Positions 1 to 9,781 of a stretch of DNA of 64,000 nucleotides are shown here, piece by piece. A model generated the notes under the pieces. It was given only the letters and a program-made list of their open reading frames with translations. It did not search any database and had not been told where the DNA came from. The translations under genes were made by a program, and so were the position numbers. Origin of the DNA: Pirellulales bacterium (GTDB lineage Bacteria > Planctomycetota > Planctomycetia > Pirellulales > JAEUIK01); assembly GCA_019694455.1 (NCBI GenBank), contig JAIBBY010000002.1, positions 62,001 to 126,000 of the forward strand, given 5' to 3'. Position 1 is the first letter of the stretch; every line of letters begins with the position of its first letter.

Positions 1-1
1 G

Positions 2-805
2 GTGCTGAGCCTGGTCGACGGGATCGACATGTTCGCCGGGGCGCTGGGGGAGGAACTGCGCGACAGCATGCCGCTGGACTTGTTGATCAGCAACTTCAAA
101 AGTCAGATGCCGGTGGCCATGCAGGCGCTGTTGGGCACGGACCAGGCGCACGGCAATCAGTCTTACTACCGCATCATGCTGCGCGCACGGGAGCGACAAC
201 CCTCGGCCCAGAAGAACCGCTTGATCCAACAGGTGCTCACGATCACGCACGATGTATTTCCCCAGGGGGCCAGCGTCACCGGCTTTTTTGTGCTGTTGAC
301 CAATCTGATCGACAGCATGTTGCGCGACCAATGGATCTCGTTCTTGATCGCCACGGCAAGCATCTTGGTGATGATGGTGGTGGCGTTTCGCAGCGTGCCG
401 TTGGCGATCATCGCGATGATTCCCAACGCGCTGCCGATCATGGTGGTGTCGGGGCTGATGGGCTGGTTTGGGCTGAAGATCAACATGGGGGCCGCGATGA
501 TCGCGGCGGTGTCGATTGGCCTGGCGGTGGACGCTTCGATCCACTACATCGCCGAGTTCTTGGAGGTGCGCCAGGCGGGGCACGACGTGTATCGGGCGAT
601 CGACATTGTGCATCAGTCGGCGGGGCGAGCGATGGTCTTCTCGACGTTGGCCTTGATCGTCGGCTTTAGCGCGCTGTGCTTCAGCCAGTTCATTCCGCTG
701 GTGTATTTTGGCGTGTTGATGGGGCTGACGATGTTCGGCGGGATGCTCGGCAATTTGATCTTGCTGCCGCTGCTGTTGCGGATGTGGTCGGGCGAACGAC
801 TGTAA
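2..805 (+). CDS. RND/MMPL-superfamily exporter, C-terminal part
   Basis: This is the C-terminal third of an integral membrane exporter of the RND superfamily; the rest lies before the window. A periplasmic loop of about 110 residues is followed by five hydrophobic segments, roughly residues 113-131, 133-155, 160-185, 210-232 and 236-262. The segment GLAVDASIHYI, with an acidic residue inside a membrane helix, is typical of the proton-relay helix of RND and MMPL proteins. The protein ends in a hydrophobic helix and a short basic tail. The substrate cannot be told from this fragment; MMPL-type members usually export lipids or hydrophobic compounds. The family is clear, while the subfamily is an inference. 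Confidence 0.85.
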   Translation: MLSLVDGIDMFAGALGEELRDSMPLDLLISNFKSQMPVAMQALLGTDQAHGNQSYYRIMLRARERQPSAQKNRLIQQVLTITHDVFPQGASVTGFFVLLTNLIDSMLRDQWISFLIATASILVMMVVAFRSVPLAIIAMIPNALPIMVVSGLMGWFGLKINMGAAMIAAVSIGLAVDASIHYIAEFLEVRQAGHDVYRAIDIVHQSAGRAMVFSTLALIVGFSALCFSQFIPLVYFGVLMGLTMFGGMLGNLILLPLLLRMWSGERL

Positions 806-907
806 AGCCGCCGGCGCCGGTTGCCCAGACAGGGACGTTTTGCGACGATAACCGCACGATTCGCCGCAGCATGTGATACCGCCACCAGTCGATTGAAGGA
901 CTTCGCC

Positions 908-2221
908 ATGGCCGCCGCATTTCCGGAAATTGCCAAGATCGCGTACGAGGGCCCGCGTTCGAAGAACCCGCTGTCGTTCAAGCATTACAACGCCGACGAG
1001 TTGATCGAAGGCCGGTCAATGCGCGATCATTTGCGGTTCAGCGTGGCCTATTGGCACACCTTCCGCGGGCAAGGCGCCGATCCGTTTGGCGTGGGCACGA
1101 TGCAGCGTCCGTGGGAGGGACCGGTCGACAACGTGGAGAACGCGATTGGCCGCGTGCGGGTGGCGTTCGAGTTCATGCAGAAGCTAGGAGTGGACTTTTA
1201 TTGCTTTCACGATCGCGACGTGGCGCCCGAGGGGAAGTCGCTGGCCGAGAGCAACCAGAACCTGGACGCGGTGGTGAAGGCGCTGGCGGAGGAACAACAG
1301 CGGACCGGCATTCGCTTGCTGTGGGGCACGGCGAACTTGTTCAGCAATCCGCGTTATGTACATGGGGCGGCGACCAGTCCCAACGCCGACGCCTTTGCCT
1401 ACGCCGCCGCGCAGGTGAAGAAGGCGATTGAAGCGACGCACGCGCTGGGCGGCGAGAACTACGTGTTTTGGGGCGGGCGCGAGGGATACCAAAGCCTGTG
1501 GAACACCGACATGAAGCGCGAGTTGGATCACCTGGCGCGCTTCTTTCATCTGGCGGTCGATCATGCCAGGCACATCGGCTTCAAGGGGCAGTTTTTGATT
1601 GAGCCCAAGCCGAAGGAGCCGACCAAGCACCAGTACGACTTCGACGCGGCGGCGTGCATCAACTTTTTGCGGGCGTACGACCTGACCGATTCGTTCAAGC
1701 TAAACATCGAGACCAATCACGCCACGCTGGCCGGGCACACGATGCAGCACGAGTTGGAGTACGCCGGCAGCCAGGGATTTTTGGGATCGATCGACGCCAA
1801 CACTGGCGATCTGCTGTTGGGTTGGGACACCGACCAGTTTCCGACCGACATCTACCTGACCACGCAGTGCATGCTGGCGATTTTGAAATACGGAGGATTG
1901 AAAACGGGGGGCGTGAATTTCGACGCCAAGGTGCGGCGCGAGAGCTTTGAGCCAGTGGACCTGTTCTACGCGCACATCGGCGGCATGGACGCCTTTGCGC
2001 GGGGCTTGAAAATCGCGGCGGCGATGCGGGCCGACGGCGCGCTAGAGCGGATGGTGCGCGAGCGCTATAGCTCTTGGGACAGCGGCATCGGCCAGGAGAT
2101 CGAAAGTGGCCGAGCCACGCTGGCCTCGCTCGAAAAGCACATGCTGGCCCAGGGGGAGATCACTCCCAATCGCAGCGGCCGGCAAGAACTGTTCGAGAAT
2201 GTGGTGAACGACTACCTATAA
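908..2221 (+). CDS. xylA: xylose isomerase
   Basis: XylA converts D-xylose to D-xylulose (and glucose to fructose) in the cytoplasm using two divalent metal ions. The 437-residue protein matches the usual class II length of about 440. The catalytic pair is visible as FHDRD, with His101 and Asp104 at the positions known from E. coli XylA. The motifs WGGREGY and [14 protein letters not shown] carry metal- and substrate-binding residues. The ATG was chosen because homologous sequence begins at [11 protein letters not shown]; the frame stays open upstream but encodes non-homologous residues. No xylulokinase or transporter gene is next to it. In planctomycetes this enzyme often stands alone. Confidence 0.96.
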   Translation: MAAAFPEIAKIAYEGPRSKNPLSFKHYNADELIEGRSMRDHLRFSVAYWHTFRGQGADPFGVGTMQRPWEGPVDNVENAIGRVRVAFEFMQKLGVDFYCFHDRDVAPEGKSLAESNQNLDAVVKALAEEQQRTGIRLLWGTANLFSNPRYVHGAATSPNADAFAYAAAQVKKAIEATHALGGENYVFWGGREGYQSLWNTDMKRELDHLARFFHLAVDHARHIGFKGQFLIEPKPKEPTKHQYDFDAAACINFLRAYDLTDSFKLNIETNHATLAGHTMQHELEYAGSQGFLGSIDANTGDLLLGWDTDQFPTDIYLTTQCMLAILKYGGLKTGGVNFDAKVRRESFEPVDLFYAHIGGMDAFARGLKIAAAMRADGALERMVRERYSSWDSGIGQEIESGRATLASLEKHMLAQGEITPNRSGRQELFENVVNDYL

Positions 2222-2224
2222 CGA

Positions 2225-2695
2225 TCACTTGCCGAGGAGCTTGCGCTTCTCGCGCGCGAACTTCATGTGGTGCGCGAGGTGATTGGTGTAGGTAGTGAGC
2301 AGCTTTTCGAGCGTGACCGGCCCCACCTCGTTGTGGATGCCGGTGCGGGCAAAGGCTTTGTCGGGGACATGCTCGAGCAGCGCGGCCGTCAGCAGCCGAT
2401 TGAGGCGAAAGATCTCGCAGGCCATGGCAGCGTCGAGTTGATCCTGCGGCAGGTTCTCGGCGAAGAGAGTCTCGTTGTAGCCGATGAGCGCTGGTTGATC
2501 CTCGGCGATGACGCGCTTCATGCGGTCGGAGGCGATGAGGTCGCTATCCATCATGTGGATCACGATTTGTTGAATGCTCCACGTGCCAGGGACGGGATGG
2601 GCGTTCAGTTCCTTGTACGACAGGCCTTCAATGGCGGGCGCTAGTTGATCGGCGCCGGCTTTGTAGTCGGCGACCAGTTGTTGGAATTTCGACAT
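2225..2695 (-). CDS. DinB-family protein
   Basis: A 156-residue protein of the DinB/YfiT four-helix-bundle family, cytoplasmic metalloenzymes often linked to thiol-dependent transfer or stress. The metal-binding His pattern is visible: WSIQQIVIHMMDSD early in the chain and NHLAHHMKFA near the C-terminus. The ATG follows a GAGGGAG ribosome-binding site about nine bases upstream, which excludes a longer frame that runs on without homology. It converges with the xylose isomerase gene, with three bases between stops. The substrate is unknown. Confidence 0.85.
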   Translation of the reverse strand: MSKFQQLVADYKAGADQLAPAIEGLSYKELNAHPVPGTWSIQQIVIHMMDSDLIASDRMKRVIAEDQPALIGYNETLFAENLPQDQLDAAMACEIFRLNRLLTAALLEHVPDKAFARTGIHNEVGPVTLEKLLTTYTNHLAHHMKFAREKRKLLGK

Positions 2696-2898
2696 GCGAG
2701 ACGCTCCCTCAACGCTAAAACAGTTGGAATCGCCAGAGCTTAGCAAAATGTGAGTCTTTTGCAGCGCCGTCGGCTGGCGGTGAGCGGACAGCGCGAGCTG
2801 GGCGCAGGTTCGCGGCGAGACTCGACCTTTGGGATGTGTTACGATGGCGGGGCCTGGGAGCATCGCCCCCCTCTGGTTGCAGGTGAGAGCCGCTTGGC

Positions 2899-4413
2899 AT
2901 GTTGCGTGTATTGGGTTCGCATCGCCGGCTTTGCAGTGGCGTCAGTCGCCGCGATTTTTTGCATGCCGGCGCGCTGGCGCTCTCGGGACTCGGGCTAGGC
3001 CATATGGGTCTGGCCGATCTGTTGCGGCTGCAAGCCGCCGCTGGCGAAAGCGGCGGCACGTTCGGCAAGGCCAAGTCGATCATTCTGCTGCATCTGTATG
3101 GCTCGCCCAGCCAGTTGGAGTGGGCCGATCCCAAGCCGCTGGCGCCGGTGGAGATTCGGGGCGAGCTGGGGACGATCTCGTCGTCGCTGACGGGCTGTGG
3201 CGTGTGCGAGTTGCTGCCGAACATGGCCAAGGTGATGGATCGGACCACGGTCATTCGGTCGATGACCCACCCGTATCCGATTCATGGCGTGGCCTACGCG
3301 CTGACGGGGACGCCGACCATCGACGTGGCGATGGAGCTGGCGCCGCACGATCCCCGGCATTGGCCCTTTTTCGGCTCGGTGGTGGAGTATGTCGATCGAT
3401 TGAAGCGCGACGCGGGCGCGGGCGGCGCGCCGGCGGCCACGCCCGGCATTCCGCCGAATCTGGCGCTGCCGTTTCCGATGAGCACGCGGCGCGTGGGTGA
3501 GGTGCCGCGCGCGGGGCCGTATGCCGCGTTCCTGGGCGCGCAGTACAACCCGGTGTGGACCGAGTTTGTCGGCACGGCGACGCGCGGCATCCGCAAGGAA
3601 CTGGCGGGCAAGGTGTTTGCCGACAACGATCCGTATCTGGGGGTGGCGCCCGACAGTTATTTCATGATTCCCTCGGCGACCGATCCGCAGCCGGGAGTGA
3701 CGCTTAATCGGCTTGATAGTCGGCGCGGGCTGCTCGCGCAGTTGGAGCAAGAGCGACGAACGCTCGATGCGACCAGCGCGGGCTTGGAGCTGGATCGACA
3801 TCAAGAAACGGCGTTCTCGCTATTGCATTCGGCCGGCCTGCGCGAGGCGCTCGACCTGAGGCGCGAAGACACCAAGTCGCGCGCGCTGTATGGCGACCGG
3901 TTGTTTGGCCAAGCCTGTCTGGCCGCGCGGCGGTTGGTGGAGGCGGGGAGCCGCGTGGTGACGGTTTTTTGGGATGAGTTTGGTTTGGCGGGAGACGCCT
4001 GGGACACGCACTACAACCATTTTGAGCGGATGCGCACGGCGCTGTGCCCTGGCCTGGATGAAGCGTGGTACGGGCTGATCACCGATCTCGATCAACGGGG
4101 GCTCTTGGACGACACGCTGGTGGTATGCACTAGCGAGCATGGTCGCACGCCGCGGTTCACCGGCACAGGGCGCGATCACTGGTCGCGCGCGTACACCACC
4201 CTGGTCGCCGGCGGCGGCACGGCGCGGGGACGGATTGTCGGCGCCACCGACAAAATTGGCAGCGACGTCACCGATCGGCCGGTGAGCCCCAAAGATTTGT
4301 TGGCGACGATGTACCACCTGTTGGGCATCGATCATCGCACCTGGATTCACGATGCGCTGGGGCGGCCGCTGCCGCTGGTCGATGGCGAAGTGGTGCACGA
4401 GGCGCTGGCGTAG
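2899..4413 (+). CDS. DUF1501 secreted protein with Tat signal
   Basis: DUF1501 proteins are exported, sulfatase-fold-like proteins greatly expanded in planctomycetes, often encoded next to cytochrome-type PSD1 genes. This 504-residue example carries the twin-arginine motif SRRDFL at residues 16-21, followed by a hydrophobic stretch, so export of a folded protein by Tat is expected. Conserved family blocks are seen: LYGSPSQLEWADPKP, the SMTHPYPIHG region, a central FWDEFGLAGDAWDTHYNHF and the late TSEHGRTPRF and HLLGID blocks that resemble alkaline-phosphatase-superfamily metal sites. No PSD1-type partner lies beside it here. The catalytic activity is not established for the family. Confidence 0.9.
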   Translation: MLRVLGSHRRLCSGVSRRDFLHAGALALSGLGLGHMGLADLLRLQAAAGESGGTFGKAKSIILLHLYGSPSQLEWADPKPLAPVEIRGELGTISSSLTGCGVCELLPNMAKVMDRTTVIRSMTHPYPIHGVAYALTGTPTIDVAMELAPHDPRHWPFFGSVVEYVDRLKRDAGAGGAPAATPGIPPNLALPFPMSTRRVGEVPRAGPYAAFLGAQYNPVWTEFVGTATRGIRKELAGKVFADNDPYLGVAPDSYFMIPSATDPQPGVTLNRLDSRRGLLAQLEQERRTLDATSAGLELDRHQETAFSLLHSAGLREALDLRREDTKSRALYGDRLFGQACLAARRLVEAGSRVVTVFWDEFGLAGDAWDTHYNHFERMRTALCPGLDEAWYGLITDLDQRGLLDDTLVVCTSEHGRTPRFTGTGRDHWSRAYTTLVAGGGTARGRIVGATDKIGSDVTDRPVSPKDLLATMYHLLGIDHRTWIHDALGRPLPLVDGEVVHEALA

Positions 4414-4428
4414 CGATTGGCATAGCGC

Positions 4429-6162
4429 TCAATGATCCAGCGCCGGCCCAAGGATGATCACGCTGTCGGGCGCCAAGTGAACGGCGTCGGCAGTGATCTG
4501 GCAATGTCCACTGGCCGCCAGGACGTTGGTTGACTGGCCGGCGCTGGTTGGCACGTCGGCGGTTGCCTTGCCCAGGTTGCAGGCGATGGTGACCGGCCCG
4601 CGTTCGACGCGCAGCCAGCAGGCGGCCTCGTCGTAGGCGACCTGGACTGCGTCGCGTTCTCCATCGCGCAGCACGGGGTGCGCGCGGCGCAGCCGAATCA
4701 ACTGCTGGTACCAATCGAGCATGTCGCGATGCGCCGGTTGATCCAGTTCTTCCCAGCGAAGTTTGGAGCGCTCGAAGGTGGCGGGGTCTTGCGGGTCGGG
4801 AACCTGGTCGAACGTCCAGCCAAACTCTTTGAACTCGTTGCGCCTGCCGCGGCTGACCGCCTCGCCGAGATTGCGATCGGGGAAGCTGGTGAAGTACTCA
4901 AATGGCGTGGAGGCGCCCCACTCTTCGCCCTGAAACAAAAGCGGGATGTAGGGAGACAGCAGGATGAGCGCTGCGCCGACGCGGGCGCGGTCGGTGGATA
5001 CCAGGCTTGTGATGCGGTCGCCTTGGGCGCGATTGCCGATTTGATCGTGATTCTGCAGGGCGACGACGAATTTTTCGCCCGCGAGCCCGTCGGGGGCGCG
5101 GCCGTGGCGTCGATCTCGAAAGGGAGAATAGCCGCCGGCGTAGGTATAAGGAGAGCGCATGGCGTCGGCCAATTGGGCGAAGGAGCCAAAGTCGCCGTAG
5201 TAGCCGGCGTGTTCGCCAGTGAGCACGGCGTGCAGCGCGTGATGCACGTCGTCAGCCCAGTGGGCGTCTAGCGCGTAGCCGCCATGCTCGCGCGTTTGAA
5301 TAATGCGGGGGTCGTTGAGGTCGCTTTCAGCGACAAGGACGAAGCGGCGGCCCGTTTGTTGTTCCAGTTCGTCCACGCGGTCGCGCAACTCTTCCAGAAT
5401 GTGGCGGGCGGAGGTGTCGACGATGGCGTGCACGGCGTCGAGGCGGAGACCATCGAAGCGATAGTCGCGCAACCACAGGAGCGCGTTTTGAATGACGAAC
5501 TCGCGCACCTCGTCGCTGCCGGGCCCATCGTAGTTGGCGGCGGCGCCCCAGGCGGTATGGTGGCGATCGCTGAAGTAGGGACCGAAGCGCGGCAGGTAGG
5601 CGCCGCTGGGGCCGAGGTGGTTGTAGACTACGTCGAGCAGCACGGCCAGGCCGCAGCCGTGACAGGCGTCGACCAGACGGGCCAACGCCTCGGGGCCCCC
5701 ATAGGCGTGATGCGGCGCGTACCAATCGACGCCGTCGTAGCCCCAGCCGCGCGGGCCGTCCCACTCGGCCACCGGCATCAACTCGACATGCGTGACGCCG
5801 AGCGCGGTTAGATGATCGAGCCGCTCGATCGCCGAGTCGAACGTGCCTTGCGGCGTGAACGTGCCGATGTGCAGTTCGTAGACGATCGCGTCGCGCCAGT
5901 CGGGGGGAGTGAAGTCGGCATGACGCCAAACGAAGTGCTGGGGATCGATCCAGCGCGAAGGGCCATTGACGCCGGCCGGTTGCCAGCGCGAGGCGGGATC
6001 GGGGAGCGGCTGGCCGCCATCGATCCGCAGCGCGTAGTCGGCGCCGGGTGGCAGTTCGCGGTCGAGGCGCCACCAGCCATGTTCGCACGGGGCGAGCGGC
6101 GTCTGCACGCCGCCCGTGTCGATGTGCAATTGTCGTGCGGCTGGCGCCCACACTCGATACAT
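4429..6162 (-). CDS. treZ: malto-oligosyltrehalose trehalohydrolase
   Basis: TreZ releases trehalose from maltooligosyl-trehalose, the last step of the TreY-TreZ route from glycogen or maltodextrin. The 577-residue protein has an N-terminal beta-sandwich beginning MYRVWAPAAR, then a GH13 barrel. GH13 regions are visible: DVVYNH at 177-182, the nucleophile Asp242 in GLRLDAVH, the likely acid/base Glu279 in LVAESD and the late QNHDQIGN block. The start is the first Met at the family-typical N-terminus. It follows transketolase on the same strand after 120 bases containing an inverted repeat (CGAGCGCG at 6247-6254 with CGCGCTCG at 6269-6276). Neither treY nor treX is visible in the window. Confidence 0.93.
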   Translation of the reverse strand: MYRVWAPAARQLHIDTGGVQTPLAPCEHGWWRLDRELPPGADYALRIDGGQPLPDPASRWQPAGVNGPSRWIDPQHFVWRHADFTPPDWRDAIVYELHIGTFTPQGTFDSAIERLDHLTALGVTHVELMPVAEWDGPRGWGYDGVDWYAPHHAYGGPEALARLVDACHGCGLAVLLDVVYNHLGPSGAYLPRFGPYFSDRHHTAWGAAANYDGPGSDEVREFVIQNALLWLRDYRFDGLRLDAVHAIVDTSARHILEELRDRVDELEQQTGRRFVLVAESDLNDPRIIQTREHGGYALDAHWADDVHHALHAVLTGEHAGYYGDFGSFAQLADAMRSPYTYAGGYSPFRDRRHGRAPDGLAGEKFVVALQNHDQIGNRAQGDRITSLVSTDRARVGAALILLSPYIPLLFQGEEWGASTPFEYFTSFPDRNLGEAVSRGRRNEFKEFGWTFDQVPDPQDPATFERSKLRWEELDQPAHRDMLDWYQQLIRLRRAHPVLRDGERDAVQVAYDEAACWLRVERGPVTIACNLGKATADVPTSAGQSTNVLAASGHCQITADAVHLAPDSVIILGPALDH

Positions 6163-6282
6163 TAATCGTCCCCCTGGCGGTTTCAGAATGGCCCGGTGAT
6201 TGGCTGTGACTTGGGTGGTCGCGCGCCCGGTGCTTAAACCGATTAACGAGCGCGCAACGAGGCACGACCGCGCTCGCGCAAG

Positions 6283-8334
6283 TTAACGCAGCAAGGATTG
6301 TGCCGTGCTGACGACGTGCTCGGCGGTGAAGCCGAACTTGTCGAGCAGCACCTTGAGCGGCGCGCTGGCGCCAAAGCGGTCCATGCCAATGAAAGCGCCT
6401 TGTGGTCCCAGCCACTGCTCCCAACCTTGGCGGACGCCAAGTTCGACGCCGACGCGGGCCGTGACGGCGGGGGGGAGCACTTCGTCGCGATACGCTTGCG
6501 GCTGTTGGGCAAACCACTCGAAACATGGCATGCTGACGACGCGCGCGCGAACGCCAGCGGCCGTCAGAAGCTCATAGGCGGCGACGCACAGCGACACCTC
6601 GCTGCCGGTGGCCATGAGAATGACCTGCGGCTTGCCGCCGGGCGCGTCGGCCAGGATGTAGGCGCCGCGGGCCAGCCCAGAGGCCGCGGCGTACTTGGCG
6701 CGATCGAGAGTGGGCAGGTCTTGCCGCGTGAGGACAAGCGAGACTGGGCGATCGCGCAGCGGCATGATCGCACGCCAGGCCTCGCTCACTTCGTTGGCGT
6801 CGGCCGGCCGGACGACGAGCATCTGCGGCATGGCTCGGAGCGACGACAGATGCTCGATGGGCTGGTGCGTGGGGCCATCCTCGCCCACGCCAATGCTGTC
6901 GTGCGTGTAGATGTAGATGACCGGCAGTTCCATGAGGGCGCTGAGCCGCTTCGAGGGGCGACAATAATCGCTGAACACCAGGAAGGTGGCGCCATAGGGG
7001 CGGACGCTGGAGAGCGCCATGCCGTTGAGCGCCGCCGCCATGGCGTGCTCGCGAATGCCAAAGTGCAGGTTGCGAGCGCCGTGGTCGGCGGCCTCGAAGC
7101 TGCCATCGCCGGCGATCAGCGTTTTGGTTGACGGAGCCAGGTCGGCCGAGCCACCCAGGAGCCACGGCACTTTGGCCGCGACCGCATTGAGCGCCTTGCC
7201 GCTGGAGACGCGGCTGGCCATGCCCTTGGCGTCGGCGGGGAACACCGGCAGTTCGCTGTCCCACCCCTGTGGCAGGCGGCGCTCGGCGATCAGTTTCCAG
7301 CGGGCGGCCAACTCGGGATGCGCCTTGGCATACGCCTGGAAGTTGGTCTCCCACTCCTCGCTCAGTTCGCGACCGCGCCGGCCGACCGTCGCGGCGTAGT
7401 GATCGCGCACCTCGGGGGGAACTAGAAAACTTTGGTCGGCCGGCCAACCGTAATGCTCTTTGGTCAGGCGGATCTCATCGGCGCCGAGGGGTTCGCCATG
7501 CGCTTTGGACGTGCCTTGCAGGTTGGGCGCGCCGTAGGCGATCTGGCTGCGGACAATGATCATCGTCGGCCGATCATTGACCGCCAAAAAATTTTCGTAG
7601 GCGCGGCCGAGCGATTCGAGGTCGTTGGCGTCGTCGACATGCACGACGTTCCAACCATACGCCTCGAAGCGCTGGCCCACGTTGTCGCTGTACGCCAGTT
7701 GCGTTTTACCTTCGATGGTGATGCCGTTGTGGTCGTAGATCCAGCAGAGGTTCGACAGGCGGAGGTGACCGGCCAACGAGGCGGCCTCGTGGCTGATTCC
7801 CTCCATCAGGTCGCCGTCGCTGCACACGGCGTAGATGTTGTAGTCCCACAAGTCGTAGCCGGGCCGGTTGAACTGCGCCGCCAGCCAGCGCTGGGCGATG
7901 GCCATGCCGACGCTGTTGCCGATTCCTTGGCCCAGCGGGCCAGTGGTGGTTTCGACCCCGCTGGTCCAACCGTGCTCGGGATGTCCAGGACAGCGGCTTT
8001 CCCACTGGCGGAATTTTTCGATGTGTTCGAGCGGCACGGCGAGCTCGCCGGTGGGTCGCCCCGCGGCGTCGAGTTGCCGCACGCCGGCCAGATGCAACGT
8101 GGAATAGAGCAGCATCGAGGCATGGCCGCAGGAGAGGACAAAGCGGTCTCGCGCGTGCCAAAGCGGGTTCTGGGGATCGTAGCGCAGAAACCGGGTCCAC
8201 AGCTCGTAGACGACTGGCGCCAGGGCCATTGGCGTGCCGGGATGCCCGCTATTGGCTTTTTGCACCGCGTCCATCGACAGGGTGCGGATGGTGTTGATGG
8301 CGAGATCTTCGATGACTGCGGTCTGTGGATTCAT
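6283..8334 (-). CDS. tkt: transketolase
   Basis: Transketolase moves two-carbon units between sugar phosphates in the pentose phosphate pathway, using thiamine diphosphate. The protein is 683 residues, a normal full length. Visible motifs are NSGHPGTPMALAP around His31, the ThDP/metal motif SDGDLMEGI at 172-180, and EDGPTHQPIEHL in the pyrimidine-binding domain. The C-terminal domain is complete, ending at FTAEHVVSTAQSLLR. The window also carries treZ downstream on the same strand and xylose isomerase nearby, so the product of xylose isomerisation could feed this pathway, though no xylulokinase is seen. Regulation is not evident. Confidence 0.97.
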   Translation of the reverse strand: MNPQTAVIEDLAINTIRTLSMDAVQKANSGHPGTPMALAPVVYELWTRFLRYDPQNPLWHARDRFVLSCGHASMLLYSTLHLAGVRQLDAAGRPTGELAVPLEHIEKFRQWESRCPGHPEHGWTSGVETTTGPLGQGIGNSVGMAIAQRWLAAQFNRPGYDLWDYNIYAVCSDGDLMEGISHEAASLAGHLRLSNLCWIYDHNGITIEGKTQLAYSDNVGQRFEAYGWNVVHVDDANDLESLGRAYENFLAVNDRPTMIIVRSQIAYGAPNLQGTSKAHGEPLGADEIRLTKEHYGWPADQSFLVPPEVRDHYAATVGRRGRELSEEWETNFQAYAKAHPELAARWKLIAERRLPQGWDSELPVFPADAKGMASRVSSGKALNAVAAKVPWLLGGSADLAPSTKTLIAGDGSFEAADHGARNLHFGIREHAMAAALNGMALSSVRPYGATFLVFSDYCRPSKRLSALMELPVIYIYTHDSIGVGEDGPTHQPIEHLSSLRAMPQMLVVRPADANEVSEAWRAIMPLRDRPVSLVLTRQDLPTLDRAKYAAASGLARGAYILADAPGGKPQVILMATGSEVSLCVAAYELLTAAGVRARVVSMPCFEWFAQQPQAYRDEVLPPAVTARVGVELGVRQGWEQWLGPQGAFIGMDRFGASAPLKVLLDKFGFTAEHVVSTAQSLLR

Positions 8335-8445
8335 CAGCGGTGGGCCTCGAAAAGCAAAGGCGCAAGGTGGGACCGGCGACGGAACTGTTAGCGCCGGCGC
8401 AAGTTGAGTTTAGGGGCGCCCTGGAAGATCGTCAACGAAAGGCGC

Positions 8446-8461
8446 GCGGCGCAAGCGCCGC
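8446..8461 (-). terminator. possible terminator hairpin after the NarL-type regulator
   Basis: GCGGCGC and GCGCCGC form a seven-base perfect stem around a two-base centre, 22 bases past the stop of the minus-strand regulator gene. On that strand it is followed by only a short TTTCGTT run, so an intrinsic terminator is possible but weak. A ten-base palindrome TCGCTAGCGA lies between it and the stop. Confidence 0.35.
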
Positions 8462-8483
8462 CAACCTCGCTAGCGAAGCGGAG

Positions 8484-9116
8484 TTACACCAACCCCTTGC
8501 GCACCGCCCACACGGCGGCTTGTGTGCGATCGACGACGTTGATCTTGCGCAGAATATTCTGCACGTGTTCCTTGACTGTCTCGATGCTGATGGAGAGCGA
8601 CTTGCCGATTTCCTTGTTGCTGAGCCCCAGCGCCACGTGGCGCAGCACCTGGTTCTCGCGCATGGTGAGGGTGACTTCCTCATCGACCGGCAAGCCAGTG
8701 GTGCGCAGCACGCTGGCCACGCGGCGCAGGACGGCGGAGCGGCGCGAGGTGTCGCCGGCGGCGGTGGCGCGGATGGCGGCCACCAACTCGTCGCGCGAGG
8801 AGCCTTTGAGCAAGTAGTCGCTGGCGCCTTGCGTCACCGCGCGGGCGATGTAGGTGGGATTGTCGTAGGTCGACAGGATGATGACGCGAGTCTCGGGGAG
8901 TTCATCGCGAATCTTTTCGAGCGCGTCGAGGCCGTCGACCTCGGGCATGCGGATGTCGAGCAAGATGATGTCGGGCTTGGTTTCTTTGGCCAGTTGGAGC
9001 GCTTCGGCGCCGTTGGCGGCCTGACCGACGATTTCAATTTCGGCGTCGGCCAGGATGCTGGCCAGGCCGGACCGGACGACCTCGTGATCGTCGGCAATCA
9101 ACAAGCGAATACTCAT
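8484..9116 (-). CDS. NarL/FixJ-type response regulator
   Basis: A 210-residue two-component response regulator with an N-terminal receiver domain and a C-terminal LuxR-type helix-turn-helix. Receiver residues are intact: acidic pair Asp9-Asp10, phospho-acceptor Asp54 in ILLDIRMPEVDG, Ser82 and Lys104. The DNA-binding domain spans about residues 145-208, with LTMRENQVLRHVALGLSNKEIG and the recognition-helix region SIETVKEHVQNIL. No histidine kinase gene is beside it. It is divergent from an NtrC-type regulator across a long gap, and both may be controlled from there. Target genes cannot be told from the window. Confidence 0.93.
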   Translation of the reverse strand: MSIRLLIADDHEVVRSGLASILADAEIEIVGQAANGAEALQLAKETKPDIILLDIRMPEVDGLDALEKIRDELPETRVIILSTYDNPTYIARAVTQGASDYLLKGSSRDELVAAIRATAAGDTSRRSAVLRRVASVLRTTGLPVDEEVTLTMRENQVLRHVALGLSNKEIGKSLSISIETVKEHVQNILRKINVVDRTQAAVWAVRKGLV

Positions 9117-9781
9117 TACGACGTGCTCTCCATGGACCGCATTAGGTCCTGCTAAGGTCTGGGGGACAAAACCTGACGAATCGCCACCTCGTTGACGTTT
9201 TGGACTTTGGTTCTGTCTGGCAGCCTGTCAGGGTTTTGGGCCCGTTCGGTGTTCCCCCACACGATGGCCCGGGGCACGCGTTCTTCGTAAACGCGAAAGA
9301 AAGATCGCAATCAGCCGAGCATGTCGCCCGGAGTCCCAAGGTGTTGAATCTGAGGCGTCGGACTGCAATCACAAGTTTTACGATACGCGCCGCCCCCCCC
9401 GGCGGCTAGGGGGACAAACCGCCAGTTGGCGGAGAATTGCGGCGGCTCAAAGCGACCTGGCGGCGGCACGGCGCCAAAGGACAAAAATGCCGCGAAAATC
9501 GGCACAATCGCTAGGCGTCTCGCGGGCCAAGAGCGATCTGGGGCGTCGGGACGACGCCCGCGTTGACCGGTGGCAGCGAGCGACGTAGATATTTGGCGAC
9601 AGGCGTGTTTTCCTCCCACGTGCCGGCCCGCGGGCTCCGCGGCGCTTGGCGCGCTTGTCGACTCCGGCGGGCCCAGTGGCCCGCTCGTGGCGTTTGCCGC
9701 ACGGATGGCGTATCGACCTTCCCGCCGATTGCCTCGGTTTCCGCGCGTGCGCGCGCTTGCCTTAGCAAAAGCCACCGACCA
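9117..9781. other. 665-base non-coding region between two divergent regulators
   Basis: No convincing gene was found. The region must hold the promoters of both flanking regulator genes. It contains two copies of a short direct repeat, GGGGGACAAAACC at 9161-9173 and GGGGGACAAACC at 9409-9420, and an imperfect palindrome CTGGCAG-C-CTGTCAG at 9217-9231. A small hairpin CCGCC-AGTT-GGCGG follows the second repeat. No good sigma-54 (GG-N10-GC) or sigma-70 element stood out. The NtrC-type gene has no clear Shine-Dalgarno sequence. Confidence 0.6.

Noticed and set aside
9117-9781. Sigma-54 promoter for the NtrC-type regulator
   Set aside because: Candidates such as GGGCAC-N5-CTTCG at about 9270 lack the GC at -12, so none meets the GG-N10-GC rule.
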